Assembly: GCF_008632075.1 (NCBI RefSeq)
Contig: NZ_VWVM01000007.1
Coordinates: forward strand, 124,001 to 188,000
Origin: Candidatus Pantoea gossypiicola
GTDB lineage: Bacteria > Pseudomonadota > Gammaproteobacteria > Enterobacterales > Enterobacteriaceae
Length of the DNA stretch: 64,000 nt
Reading direction: 5' to 3'
Under the pieces are notes generated by a model that worked only from the letters and a program-made list of their open reading frames with translations, was not told the DNA's origin and did not search any database. Positions 17,507-26,593 of this stretch are shown piece after piece. Each line of letters starts with the position of its first letter. The stretch's first letter is position 1. The translations under genes were made by a program, and so were the position numbers.

Positions 17507-18562
17507 ATGAGCGAGCTGCAACGGGAAAAGATCGGACAAAACATTCTGATAAAACTGGCGATGCTGGTCATCATTCTTGCCGGGGTTCGGGCCGCGTCCG
17601 ATATTCTGGTCCCGCTTCTGCTGGCGGCGTTCTTTGCCATTGTGCTCAACCCGCTGGTGACGATGCTGATGCGTCGTGGCTTCCGCCGTGGGCTGGCGAT
17701 TGGACTGGTCATTACCGTGATCTTCTGCGGTATTCTGCTGCTGGGTGCCATCATCGCCAGCTCAATGAGTGAGTTTTCTGACCTTTACCCGCAACTGCGC
17801 GCCACCATGGAGCAGAAAATGACGGTGCTGCAACATCTGGCGGCGGGCTTTCATCTCAATATTTCTACCAACGCGCTGGTACAGCGTTTCGACCCGAATA
17901 CCATGATGAACCTGGCGAGCGTGGCGCTCAGCGGCTTTTCGGGTGCGATGACCAATACCGTGCTGCTGGTGCTGACCGTGGTCTTTATGCTGTTTGAGGT
18001 TCATCACCTGCCTTACAAAATGCGTAATGCGCTGGTAAATCCCAAAATTCGCATCGCCGGGCTGCATAAGGCGCTGAAAGGCGTGACGCACTATCTGGCG
18101 CTGAAAACCCTGGTGAGTCTCATCACCGGCATCGCTGTCTGGCTGAGTCTCTATCTGCTGGATGTAAAGTTCGCGCTGCTGTGGGGTGTCGTGGCATTTA
18201 TCCTCAACTATATTCCGAATATCGGCCCGATAATTGCCGGCATTCCGCCCTTCCTGCAGGCGCTGTTACTGAACAGCCTGTTTGATGCCGCGATGGTGGC
18301 AGCGCTGTTTACTGCGATTCATATGGTATTCGGCAACATGCTGGAACCGCGCCTGATGGGGCGCGGCCTGGGCTTATCAACGCTGGTGGTGTTCCTGTCA
18401 CTGGTCTTCTGGGGCTGGCTGCTCGGACCGGTTGGCATGCTGCTCTCGGTGCCGCTGACCAGCATCACCAAAATCCTGATGGAGACAACGCCGGGCGGCA
18501 GCCGTCTGGCGATTATGCTGGGCACCGGACGACCTAAACGCGTTCGGGGATTAACCAAGTAG
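17507..18562 (+). CDS. yhhT: AI-2E-family transporter YhhT
   Basis: Predicted multi-pass inner-membrane protein of the AI-2E/PerM family, 351 residues, with about eight hydrophobic segments. The conserved C-terminal region ILNYIPNIGPIIAGIPP and GNMLEPRLMGRGLGLS is typical of the family. The transported substrate is not established for YhhT. The ATG at 17507 follows GGGAGAGG, while an in-frame ATG at 17450 has no such site. Its 3' end overlaps the convergent GntR-type gene by 12 bases. Confidence 0.92.
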   Translation: MSELQREKIGQNILIKLAMLVIILAGVRAASDILVPLLLAAFFAIVLNPLVTMLMRRGFRRGLAIGLVITVIFCGILLLGAIIASSMSEFSDLYPQLRATMEQKMTVLQHLAAGFHLNISTNALVQRFDPNTMMNLASVALSGFSGAMTNTVLLVLTVVFMLFEVHHLPYKMRNALVNPKIRIAGLHKALKGVTHYLALKTLVSLITGIAVWLSLYLLDVKFALLWGVVAFILNYIPNIGPIIAGIPPFLQALLLNSLFDAAMVAALFTAIHMVFGNMLEPRLMGRGLGLSTLVVFLSLVFWGWLLGPVGMLLSVPLTSITKILMETTPGGSRLAIMLGTGRPKRVRGLTK

Positions 18563-19234
18563 CCGCTGCTGGACGTGCTGCAGATGGCTCTCCATCGCCT
18601 GGCGAGCCGCGGCTTCATCGCCCGCCACAATCGCGTCGGCGATCTGCTGATGGTCAGCGTTCATCGCCTGCGCGAAGCTGTTATCGGCATAATGGCGTTC
18701 CAGCCGCTGCACGTGTGGGCTGTGACGCCGGTTCCAGAGCTGCTCCAGCAGGTCGCGTAACACGTCATTGCCACTCATTTCGCCGATCAGCAGGTGGAAG
18801 CGCTTGTCCTGCTCCAGAAACGCCGCGTCGTTTTCATTGTACTGCTGCAGTTCAGCGGTCAGCGCCAGCAGTGCCTCCCGCTGTCCGGCGGTGCCGTGAC
18901 GGGCGGCAAATCCTGCCAGCATGCCTTCAAAGGCTTCACGCGCCTGCAAAAGGTCCTGCAGGCTGCAGGTTTCACTCTCCTGCGGGATTGCGGCCTGCGG
19001 CAGCGGCTGAGCGACGTAAACACCGTTGCCGGTACGGATATCGACCCAGCCGGTCATCTCCAGCGCAATCAATGCTTCACGCACTGACGAACGGCTGACA
19101 CCCAGCTGTTTTGCCAGCTCGCGTTCGGGTGGCAGCAGGCCTCCCGCCACAAAATCACCGCGCGTGATGCCGGCCATAATAGCGTTTGCGATCTGACGGT
19201 ACAGGCGCTCCGTTTTGATAACTGGCAGGCTCAT
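18551..19234 (-). CDS. GntR/FadR-subfamily regulator next to uxuA (UxuR/ExuR-like)
   Basis: Predicted transcriptional regulator, 227 residues. The N-terminal winged helix-turn-helix (LPPERELAKQLGVSRSSVREALIALE) is typical of the FadR subfamily, followed by an all-helical FCD ligand-binding domain with metal-site-like residues (DKRFHLLIGE; NADHQQIADAI; ESHLQHV). The ATG at 19234 follows a strong AAGGAGAAGG site. It is divergent from uxuA, so regulation of hexuronate catabolism is likely. It resembles ExuR/UxuR, but I cannot decide between them. Confidence 0.85.
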   Translation of the reverse strand: MSLPVIKTERLYRQIANAIMAGITRGDFVAGGLLPPERELAKQLGVSRSSVREALIALEMTGWVDIRTGNGVYVAQPLPQAAIPQESETCSLQDLLQAREAFEGMLAGFAARHGTAGQREALLALTAELQQYNENDAAFLEQDKRFHLLIGEMSGNDVLRDLLEQLWNRRHSPHVQRLERHYADNSFAQAMNADHQQIADAIVAGDEAAARQAMESHLQHVQQRLLG

Positions 19235-19333
19235 TACCTTCTCCTTTATTCCGCATAAACCGCTCACTTGCCGGATACAGTTTGTCATGCTGCGATCCGG
19301 ATCACGGCCCTGTTTTGCTCACTATCATACTCT

Positions 19334-19360
19334 TGGCCCAGCGGCCTGACCACTGGGCCA
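19334..19360. promoter_or_regulatory. Inverted repeat in the regulator/uxuA control region
   Basis: TGGCCCAG and CTGGGCCA form a perfect 8-bp inverted repeat with an 11-base spacer, ending 21 bases before the uxuA ATG. It could be the operator of the divergent GntR-type regulator or an mRNA hairpin near the ribosome-binding site. Confidence 0.45.
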
Positions 19361-19381
19361 CATCACAGTTGAGGAGTAAAA

Positions 19382-20566
19382 ATGGAACATACATGGCGAT
19401 GGTACGGCCCGAACGACCCGGTCTCCCTGGATGATGCCCGTCAGGCGGGCGCAACCGGTATTGTGACGGCGCTGCACCATATCCCTAACGGCGAAGTGTG
19501 GCCGGTTGAGGAGATTAAAGCGCGTCAGGCGCTGCTGGCGGAAAAAGGTCTGGTCTGGTCGGTTGTGGAGAGCATTCCGGTTCATGAGGCGATCAAAACC
19601 CAGCGCGGTGACTACCTTCGCTATATCGCCAGCTATCAGCAGTCGATACGCAATCTGGCCGCCTGCGGCATTGATACCGTCTGCTACAACTTCATGCCGG
19701 TGCTGGACTGGACGCGCACCGATCTCGCCTGGACGCTGCCGGATGGCGCAAAAGCGCTACGCTTCGACGCCGATGCTTTCGCCGCCTTCGAACTTTATCT
19801 GCTGCAGCGTCCGGGTGCGGAACAGGATTACAGCGCGGCTGAACAGCAGGCTGCCGCTCAGCGCTTTGCCGCCATGAGCGCTGAAGATAAAAGCACGCTG
19901 GTGCGCAATATTATCGCCGGTCTGCCTGGTGCTGAAGAGGGCTATACGCTGGAGCAGTTCCAGGCACAGCTGGCGCAGTATGACGGCATCGACAAAGCAA
20001 CACTACGCGAGCATATGGCGACCTTCCTGCGCGCCATTGTGCCGGTTGCCGAAGAGGTGGGTATTAAACTGGCGGTGCATCCGGACGATCCACCGCGCCC
20101 GATTCTGGGCCTGCCACGCATTATCTCTACCCAGGAAGATATGCAGTGGCTGAAGGAAACCGTGGACAGTCTGCACAATGGTTTCTGTTTCTGTACGGGT
20201 TCCTATGGCGTGCGTACCGACAATGCGCTGGTTGAGATGGCGGAAACCTATGCCGACCGCATTAACTTTGTCCACCTGCGCGCCACAAAACGCGAGGATA
20301 ACCCCAACAGCTTCCATGAAGCCGCGCACCTGGCGGGCGACGTCGATATGGTCGGTGTCATCAGGGTCATTCTGGCGGAAGAGCAGCGCCGTCGCCAGGC
20401 AGGCAATCCGCGAGCGATTCCGATGCGCCCCGATCATGGCCATCAGATGCTGGATGATCTGCATAAGCATACCAATCCCGGCTATTCTGCCATTGGCCGG
20501 CTGAAAGGACTGGCTGAACTGCGTGGCGTTGAAGTGGCGCTGAAACAGATCTATTTTGCTGAGTGA
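19382..20566 (+). CDS. uxuA: Mannonate dehydratase UxuA
   Basis: Dehydrates D-mannonate to 2-keto-3-deoxygluconate in the glucuronate branch of hexuronate catabolism. The product is 394 residues, the same as E. coli UxuA. Signature stretches are [16 protein letters not shown] at the N-terminus, the metal-binding region around FCTGSYGVR and [11 protein letters not shown], and [12 protein letters not shown] near the C-terminus. A GAGGAG site precedes the ATG. uxuB and uxaC are not adjacent, so the rest of the pathway must be encoded elsewhere. Confidence 0.96.
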   Translation: MEHTWRWYGPNDPVSLDDARQAGATGIVTALHHIPNGEVWPVEEIKARQALLAEKGLVWSVVESIPVHEAIKTQRGDYLRYIASYQQSIRNLAACGIDTVCYNFMPVLDWTRTDLAWTLPDGAKALRFDADAFAAFELYLLQRPGAEQDYSAAEQQAAAQRFAAMSAEDKSTLVRNIIAGLPGAEEGYTLEQFQAQLAQYDGIDKATLREHMATFLRAIVPVAEEVGIKLAVHPDDPPRPILGLPRIISTQEDMQWLKETVDSLHNGFCFCTGSYGVRTDNALVEMAETYADRINFVHLRATKREDNPNSFHEAAHLAGDVDMVGVIRVILAEEQRRRQAGNPRAIPMRPDHGHQMLDDLHKHTNPGYSAIGRLKGLAELRGVEVALKQIYFAE

Positions 20567-20852
20567 GAAACACATTTACCCTGCGCCCGCTCTCAGGCGG
20601 GCCAGGGTCTCCCCTGGCTCCCGCAGTGATTCGCCCTTTTGCCGCGCCTGTCGCTCCTTCTCATCAGATTTTTTTGCTGAATGCCAATGAAGGCAAAACA
20701 ACCTGTCATTAAATGCAAAGTCTGGTCGATAATTGACCTGAATCAGTTCAGCTGATGGCAAAAACGCTAATCTGCACCGCCCGGAGAAATGCTATGCTGC
20801 GCCACTGATTAGCCCCTCCATATAATACCAATAATATCCAGAGGATTTAGCG

Positions 20853-22460
20853 GTGCCGCTACTGAAACGAAAACGCGACTACGCCAGGCTGGTGATTATT
20901 ATCTCCGGCGTGCTGCCTCTGATTATTGGCATTTTTTTCACCGCCCTTGATGCGCGACACACCGTGCGGCAGCAGCAGGTGAGCGCAGCAAACACCCTGT
21001 TATCTCAGGCCGAGAGAATGAGCGACAGCGCGTGGAATATGATCACTGAGCTGCGCCAGTTTCAGCATCAGTCATGCAGCCAGATTGAAAACCAGTTGCA
21101 GCGCATCGGTTCGCTGAATCCCTATTTTCGCGCCGTCGGTAAGATGGAAGAAAACAGAATTGCCTGCTCTTCAGCCTATGGTACAAAGCCTGGTTCTCTG
21201 AGCGATATGATCATGCGTGACGCGCCGGTCACCGGAAAAGCGTGGTGGAGCCTGTCGATTGCAGGAACCGCGGGAGTACCGGATCGTCCGGCAGTGATTT
21301 TTATGCGCGATCTGCCCGATGGTGAGGGGTTCTGGGCTGTGATTGATGGCCAGTATCTGATCGATTTTATGCGCGCCATCAGCAGTACCCATCTCTATCA
21401 TTTCAGCATGGAGTTTAACAACGGCGCGCCGATCTCGTTTGGCGATCCGCAAATCGCTCTGTCCGGCTGGTTTCAACCGTTGATTTATCAGGCCAGCTCC
21501 AGTCGATATCCGCTCTCTGTCACCCTTATTGCCTCACCCTCTGAGCTGATCTCGGCCTGGCGTCAGGTGATGTTGATCATCATGCCGGTGGCGATAATTT
21601 TCTCTATTCTGCTAATGATGCTGATGGCGAACTGGCTGCAACGGCGTATCTCCTGGCGCGATGAGATTCGACGGGCCATCGCCAGCGGCCAGTTCAGAGC
21701 GCACTATCAGCCCGTCTATGACAACCGGCAGCAGCGCTGTAGCGGCGCAGAAGCGCTGCTGCGCTGGACAACACCGGACGGTAACGGCATCCGGCCCGAT
21801 ATTTTTATCGGTGCCGCTGAAGCGGAAGGCATGATTGTGCCGCTGACCCGTCATCTGCTCGATTTAATTGCAGAGGATGTGCAGGCGTGGCAGGTTGAGC
21901 CAGGCTTTCATCTGGCTATCAACGTGGCGGCCGATCATCTGCAGCATCCGGATTTTGTCGACGATATGCTGCACTTTGCTGACCGGGTTAAAGATAAGCA
22001 GTTCCTGATTACGCTGGAGCTGACCGAGCGCAGCCTGATCAAAGACGGCGTTGAGGTGGCACGCAAACTGGAGCAGCTGCGCGGTTGCGGAATGAAAGTC
22101 GCGATTGATGATTTTGGTACCGGTCACTGTTCGCTGAGTTATTTACAGACCTTCACGATGGATTATCTGAAGATCGATCGCGGCTTTATCAACGCGATTG
22201 AATCGCTGGAGGGCAGAACACCGGTGCTGGATGCAATCATTCAGCTCAGTCATGAGCTTGAGCTTGAAGTCCTGGGGGAAGGCGTCGAGAGCGCATTGCA
22301 GTTCAGCTATCTGCAACGACGCGGCGTAGTCTTTATCCAGGGCTATTATTATGCCCGCCCGATGGACAACGCGGCGTTGATCACCTGGCTCGCCAGACAG
22401 GGCGAACAGCCGGTTAAAGCGAATCACGCCTCTGAGACTCATCAGACCGTCAGCCTCTGA
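20853..22460 (+). CDS. CSS-motif EAL-domain cyclic-di-GMP phosphodiesterase (PdeC-like)
   Basis: Predicted inner-membrane c-di-GMP phosphodiesterase, 535 residues. TM1 lies near residues 12-31, followed by a periplasmic CSS domain with C75 and the C105-S-S motif (redox-sensitive in E. coli relatives), TM2 near 239-261, then a cytoplasmic EAL domain. The EAL catalytic set looks intact: EALLRW at about 300, ELTERS, IDDFGTG and GEGVES. The start is a GTG preceded by AGAGGA; there is no better ATG. It is a stand-alone gene. Lower c-di-GMP would favour motility over adhesion. Confidence 0.9.
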   Translation: MPLLKRKRDYARLVIIISGVLPLIIGIFFTALDARHTVRQQQVSAANTLLSQAERMSDSAWNMITELRQFQHQSCSQIENQLQRIGSLNPYFRAVGKMEENRIACSSAYGTKPGSLSDMIMRDAPVTGKAWWSLSIAGTAGVPDRPAVIFMRDLPDGEGFWAVIDGQYLIDFMRAISSTHLYHFSMEFNNGAPISFGDPQIALSGWFQPLIYQASSSRYPLSVTLIASPSELISAWRQVMLIIMPVAIIFSILLMMLMANWLQRRISWRDEIRRAIASGQFRAHYQPVYDNRQQRCSGAEALLRWTTPDGNGIRPDIFIGAAEAEGMIVPLTRHLLDLIAEDVQAWQVEPGFHLAINVAADHLQHPDFVDDMLHFADRVKDKQFLITLELTERSLIKDGVEVARKLEQLRGCGMKVAIDDFGTGHCSLSYLQTFTMDYLKIDRGFINAIESLEGRTPVLDAIIQLSHELELEVLGEGVESALQFSYLQRRGVVFIQGYYYARPMDNAALITWLARQGEQPVKANHASETHQTVSL

Positions 22461-22884
22461 ACCGCACCTGAACTTAACAGGCTCACCACGCAATATCGGC
22501 GTCTGAGCCTCTTTGTTAAGCCGCCGGGCTTACTGCCATCCTGCACTGTAAAGCGCCCCCCCTGCGGCGTCGGTATCGCCGCTCATCACCCTCAATCTGC
22601 TGAAAAAAACGCCGGTCGTCACGCAGCGTGATAATTTTTTTGCGCAGCTAATTAGCCGTATCAGTGGTAAAAATAGCCTGTATGTAGCCCAAACATGACA
22701 GATATCACACAAAAACGGTATACTCTGTCGCTGTTCGCAATAATCACAACAGTAATTATTGTGTCAGTGGGCGCGTAAACCGCGCTTATTTGAAGCTATG
22801 CTTAAATTTCTCAACGCAGCGGTCTGATGACTCACCGCGGCTCGCGCCGTTGAGGACTTTCGTGTTCCATTACAGGGTAATTCT
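22461..22884 (+). promoter_or_regulatory. proP control region: sigma70 promoter overlapped by a CRP-like site
   Basis: 424 bases without a gene. TGACAG (22694-22699), a 17-base spacer and TATACT (22717-22722) make a near-consensus promoter. CATGA-N6-TCACA (22692-22707) overlaps its -35, matching the known arrangement at E. coli proP P1, where CRP represses by occupying the -35 region. Nearer the gene, CTATGCTTAA (22796-22805) resembles a sigmaS-type -10 and could be the P2 equivalent. The P1 leader would be about 155 nt. Confidence 0.65.
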
Positions 22885-24390
22885 ATGAAATTGCGTAGGA
22901 AGCGTGTAAAACCAATTGGGATCGATGATGTGACCATCATCGATGATGCCCGTTTACGTAAAGCCATCACCGCGGCCTCTTTGGGGAACGCGATGGAGTG
23001 GTTCGACTTCGGTGTTTATGGCTTTGTGGCCTATGCACTGGGTAAGGTTTTCTTCCCGGATGCATCACCAGGTGTGCAGATGATCGCCGCGCTGGGTACC
23101 TTCTCTGTCCCCTTCCTGATCCGTCCGCTGGGTGGTCTGTTCTTCGGTATGCTGGGCGACAAATATGGTCGTCAGAAAATTCTCTCTATCACCATCATCA
23201 TCATGTCGGTTAGTACGTTCTGTATCGGCCTGATACCCTCCTATGCCTCCATCGGCATCTGGGCACCGATTCTGCTGCTGTTAGCCAAGATGGCGCAGGG
23301 CTTCTCGGTAGGCGGTGAATATACCGGCGCGTCTATCTTTGTGGCCGAATATTCGCCTGACCGTAAACGCGGCTTTATGGGCAGCTGGCTCGACTTTGGT
23401 TCGATTGCGGGCTTCGTGCTCGGCGCGGGCCTGGTCGTGCTGATTTCCTCTATTATCGGGGAAGCGAACTTCCTTGAGTGGGGCTGGCGTCTGCCGTTCT
23501 TCGTCGCGCTGCCGCTGGGCATTATCGGTCTTTACCTGCGTCATGCGCTGGAAGAGACGCCGGCATTCCAGCAGCACGTGGACAAACTGGAACAGGGCGA
23601 CCGTGAAGGTCTGCAGGATGGTCCGCAGGTTTCATTTAAAGAGATTGCGACCAAACACTGGCGCAGCCTGCTCTCCTGTATCGGTCTGGTTATCGCCACG
23701 AACGTCACCTACTACATGTTGCTGACGTACATGCCGAGCTACCTGTCGCACAACCTGCATTACAGCGAAGATCACGGCGTGATGATTATCATCGCCATCA
23801 TGATTGGTATGCTGTTTGTTCAGCCGATGATCGGCATGATGAGTGACCGTTTCGGCCGCCGTCCGTTTGTCATCATCGGCAGTATCGCCCTGCTGGTCTT
23901 CGCGATTCCCGCCTTCATGATGATCAACAGTGGCGTGCTGGGCCTGATTTTTGCCGGTCTGCTGCTGATGGCGGTGATCCTCAACGCCTTTACCGGTGTG
24001 ATGGCCTCCTCACTGCCTGCGATGTTCCCGACGCACATCCGCTACAGTGCGCTGGCGAGTGCGTTTAACATCTCGGTACTGGTTGCCGGTCTGACGCCAA
24101 CGCTGGCCGCCTGGCTGGTAGAAACCACCAACAACCTCTACATGCCAGCCTACTATCTGATGGTGGTCGCGGTGATTGGTCTGATTACCGGCCTGTTCAT
24201 GAAAGAGACGGCGAACAAGCCACTGAAAGGTGCCACGCCAGCCGCCTCAGACATGGAAGAAGCGCGCGAAATCCTGCAGGAGCATCACGATAACATCGAG
24301 CACAAAATCGAAGATATCGACGAAGAGATTGCCCGCCTGGAAGCGAAACGTAAAAATCTGGTGCAGCAGCATCCGGATATCAACGAGTAA
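22885..24390 (+). CDS. proP: Osmosensing proline/glycine-betaine:H+ symporter ProP
   Basis: Major facilitator that imports compatible solutes when osmolality rises. The product is 501 residues and very close to E. coli ProP. Twelve membrane segments are visible, with GNAMEWFDFGVYGF in TM1, GGLFFGMLGDKYGR, and AQGFSVGGEYTGAS. The cytoplasmic C-terminal tail (about 450-500) is a heptad-rich coiled coil (ILQEHHDNIEHKIEDIDEEI), the segment that tunes osmotic sensing in E. coli. It is followed by a strong terminator. Confidence 0.97.
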   Translation: MKLRRKRVKPIGIDDVTIIDDARLRKAITAASLGNAMEWFDFGVYGFVAYALGKVFFPDASPGVQMIAALGTFSVPFLIRPLGGLFFGMLGDKYGRQKILSITIIIMSVSTFCIGLIPSYASIGIWAPILLLLAKMAQGFSVGGEYTGASIFVAEYSPDRKRGFMGSWLDFGSIAGFVLGAGLVVLISSIIGEANFLEWGWRLPFFVALPLGIIGLYLRHALEETPAFQQHVDKLEQGDREGLQDGPQVSFKEIATKHWRSLLSCIGLVIATNVTYYMLLTYMPSYLSHNLHYSEDHGVMIIIAIMIGMLFVQPMIGMMSDRFGRRPFVIIGSIALLVFAIPAFMMINSGVLGLIFAGLLLMAVILNAFTGVMASSLPAMFPTHIRYSALASAFNISVLVAGLTPTLAAWLVETTNNLYMPAYYLMVVAVIGLITGLFMKETANKPLKGATPAASDMEEAREILQEHHDNIEHKIEDIDEEIARLEAKRKNLVQQHPDINE

Positions 24391-24398
24391 TCGTTCTG

Positions 24399-24430
24399 CT
24401 CTCCCGCCGGGCGGCGGGAGAGTTCTTTTC
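24399..24430 (+). terminator. Rho-independent terminator of proP
   Basis: CTCTCCCGCC and GGCGGGAGAG form a perfect 10-bp stem, followed by TTCTTTTC. Confidence 0.85.
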
Positions 24431-24511
24431 CCCTCTTATTACCGCACACAAACCTTCATGCCTCGCAGACAAAGAGAGTAAACTGTAGCCACTTTTTTCA
24501 CCTGCGTAAGA

Positions 24512-25495
24512 ATGAAAATGTCTGATTATTCCCTTATCCAGCGCCCAAGACGATTGCGCGCCAGCGCTTCAATGCGTGAAATGTTTCAGGAGTCTTCCCT
24601 GAGCCTGAACGATCTGGCTCTGCCTATTTTTGTTGAGGAAGAAGTCGACGATTACAAAGCGATTCAGGCGATGCCTGGCGTGATGCGTATTCCGGAAAAA
24701 CGCCTTGCTTATGAGATTGAGCGTATCGCCAAAGCGGGCATTCGCTCGGTGATGACCTTTGGTATTTCGCACCATACCGACGCGACCGGCAGCGATGCCT
24801 GGAACGAAAACGGTCTGGTGGCACGCATGTCCCGCATCTGCAAAGACACCGTGCCGGAAATGATCGTGATGTCTGACACCTGCTTCTGCGAATACACCAG
24901 CCACGGTCACTGTGGCGTGCTCTGCGATCATGGCGTCGATAACGATGCAACCCTGGCCAATCTGGGTAAGCAGGCGGTGGTTGCCGCCGCAGCCGGTGCG
25001 GATTTCATTGCCCCGTCAGCAGCGATGGATGGTCAGGTTGAGGCGATTCGCCGGGCACTGGACGCGGCGGGCTTTACCCAGACCGCCATCATGTCCTACT
25101 CCACCAAATTCGCTTCATCGTTTTACGGCCCGTTCCGTGAAGCCGCCGGCACGGCGCTGAAAGGCGACCGTAAAACCTACCAGATGAACCCGATGAACCG
25201 TCGTGAAGCGATCCGTGAATCGCTGCTTGATGCGGCCCAGGGCGCGGATTCATTAATGGTGAAGCCGGCAGGTGCCTATCTGGATATCCTGCGCGACATT
25301 CGTGAACGCACCGAACTGCCGCTGGCGGCGTATCAGGTGAGTGGCGAATACGCGATGATCAAATTTGCCGCGCAGGCCGGTGCCATTGATGAGCGCAATG
25401 TGGTGCTGGAAAGTCTGGGTGCGATTAAACGCGCCGGTGCGGACCTGATTTTCAGCTATTTCGCCCTTGATCTCGCAGAACAAAAAGTGCTCTGA
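24512..25495 (+). CDS. hemB: Porphobilinogen synthase HemB (delta-aminolevulinate dehydratase)
   Basis: Condenses two 5-aminolevulinate molecules to porphobilinogen in heme synthesis. The product is 327 residues and closely matches E. coli HemB. The zinc-binding cysteine cluster is intact ([18 protein letters not shown]), as are the Schiff-base lysine regions ([18 protein letters not shown] and [11 protein letters not shown]). Two ATGs, at 24512 and 24518, compete and differ by two residues. A clear terminator follows. Confidence 0.96.
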   Translation: MKMSDYSLIQRPRRLRASASMREMFQESSLSLNDLALPIFVEEEVDDYKAIQAMPGVMRIPEKRLAYEIERIAKAGIRSVMTFGISHHTDATGSDAWNENGLVARMSRICKDTVPEMIVMSDTCFCEYTSHGHCGVLCDHGVDNDATLANLGKQAVVAAAAGADFIAPSAAMDGQVEAIRRALDAAGFTQTAIMSYSTKFASSFYGPFREAAGTALKGDRKTYQMNPMNRREAIRESLLDAAQGADSLMVKPAGAYLDILRDIRERTELPLAAYQVSGEYAMIKFAAQAGAIDERNVVLESLGAIKRAGADLIFSYFALDLAEQKVL

Positions 25496-25508
25496 TCCCC
25501 TCCTCATA

Positions 25509-25545
25509 AAGAGCGTGGTTGCTATGTCACGCTCTTCTTCTTCGC
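25509..25545 (+). terminator. Rho-independent terminator of hemB
   Basis: AAGAGCGTG (25509-25517) and CACGCTCTT (25528-25536) form a perfect 9-bp stem with a T-rich tail. Confidence 0.75.
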
Positions 25546-25598
25546 CGTAAGGCAAACACCAGAACCTGGCTTCAGCTAAAACAATAAAGGTCTCTGAG

Positions 25599-26567
25599 AT
25601 GAAAGCACCTGAAATTCCTGCCGACGAGGCACAACGTTTATCGCAGTTGCGTGCGCTGAACATAATGAACACGCCAGCGGAGGAGCGGTTTGATCGTTTA
25701 ACCCGCCTGGCGCGCCGCCTGTATGACGTTCCTATCGCATTAGTCAGCCTGCTGGAAGCTGACCATCAGTGGTTTAAATCCGCTCAGGGCTATGAACCTA
25801 AAGGATCGCCCCGCAACATCTCATTTTGCGGCCACGCCATTCTTCAGGATGAGATCATGATCGTTGAAGATGCGCAAAAAGATGCGCGTTTTTATGATAA
25901 TCCGCTGGTGACCGGCGAGCCGCACATTCGCTTTTATGCCGGCTGTCCACTGCGTGCGCCGGGCGGTGCCAAAATGGGCACGCTCTGTATTATTGGCCGT
26001 GAACCGCGCCAGTTTACTGAAGAGGATCAGGCCACCATGCGTGACCTGGCCGCGATGGCTGAAGCGGAACTGGTCGCCTTTCAGACCGCCACCTGTGATG
26101 AGCTGACCCAGATTACCAATCGCCGCGGCTTTATGACGCTGGGGCAGATGGTACTGAATGAGTGCCTGATGAAAAACCGGCCCGCCTGCCTGACCTTTCT
26201 CGATCTCGACAAGTTTAAGCAGATTAACGACACGCTAGGCCACCGTGAAGGCGACCGCGCGCTGATGGACTTTGCCGATGCGATGAAGGTGGTGTTTAAA
26301 CACTCCGATCTGTTTGCCCGTCTGGGCGGCGACGAGTTCGTGGTGCTGTTTAACGGCCTGCAGCAGCAGCAGAGCGAAGCATTGCTCGCACAGTTTGACC
26401 GTTATCTGCAACAGCAGTCAGTCAGCCTGAATCGTCGTTACCGCCTGCAATTCTCGTCCGGCGTGGTGGAGTTTGACGCGGCGCATCCACAGTCGCTGGA
26501 GCAGTTGCTGCACGACAGCGATAAGCAGATGTACCTCAGGAAAAAGCAGAAACGCGTAGCGGTTTGA
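25599..26567 (+). CDS. GAF-GGDEF diguanylate cyclase
   Basis: Predicted soluble c-di-GMP synthase, 322 residues. A GAF sensor domain spans about residues 25-160 (SFCGHAI; FYAGCPLRAPGGAKMGTLCI), followed by a GGDEF domain. The catalytic motif GGDEF at 243-247 is intact, and FLDLDKFKQIND carries the metal-binding Asp. The usual inhibitory RxxD is KHSD here (234-237), so feedback inhibition may be altered. The ligand of the GAF domain is unknown. Confidence 0.9.
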   Translation: MKAPEIPADEAQRLSQLRALNIMNTPAEERFDRLTRLARRLYDVPIALVSLLEADHQWFKSAQGYEPKGSPRNISFCGHAILQDEIMIVEDAQKDARFYDNPLVTGEPHIRFYAGCPLRAPGGAKMGTLCIIGREPRQFTEEDQATMRDLAAMAEAELVAFQTATCDELTQITNRRGFMTLGQMVLNECLMKNRPACLTFLDLDKFKQINDTLGHREGDRALMDFADAMKVVFKHSDLFARLGGDEFVVLFNGLQQQQSEALLAQFDRYLQQQSVSLNRRYRLQFSSGVVEFDAAHPQSLEQLLHDSDKQMYLRKKQKRVAV

Positions 26568-26593
26568 GATCAGGCACCACAGCGCCTGACTGT

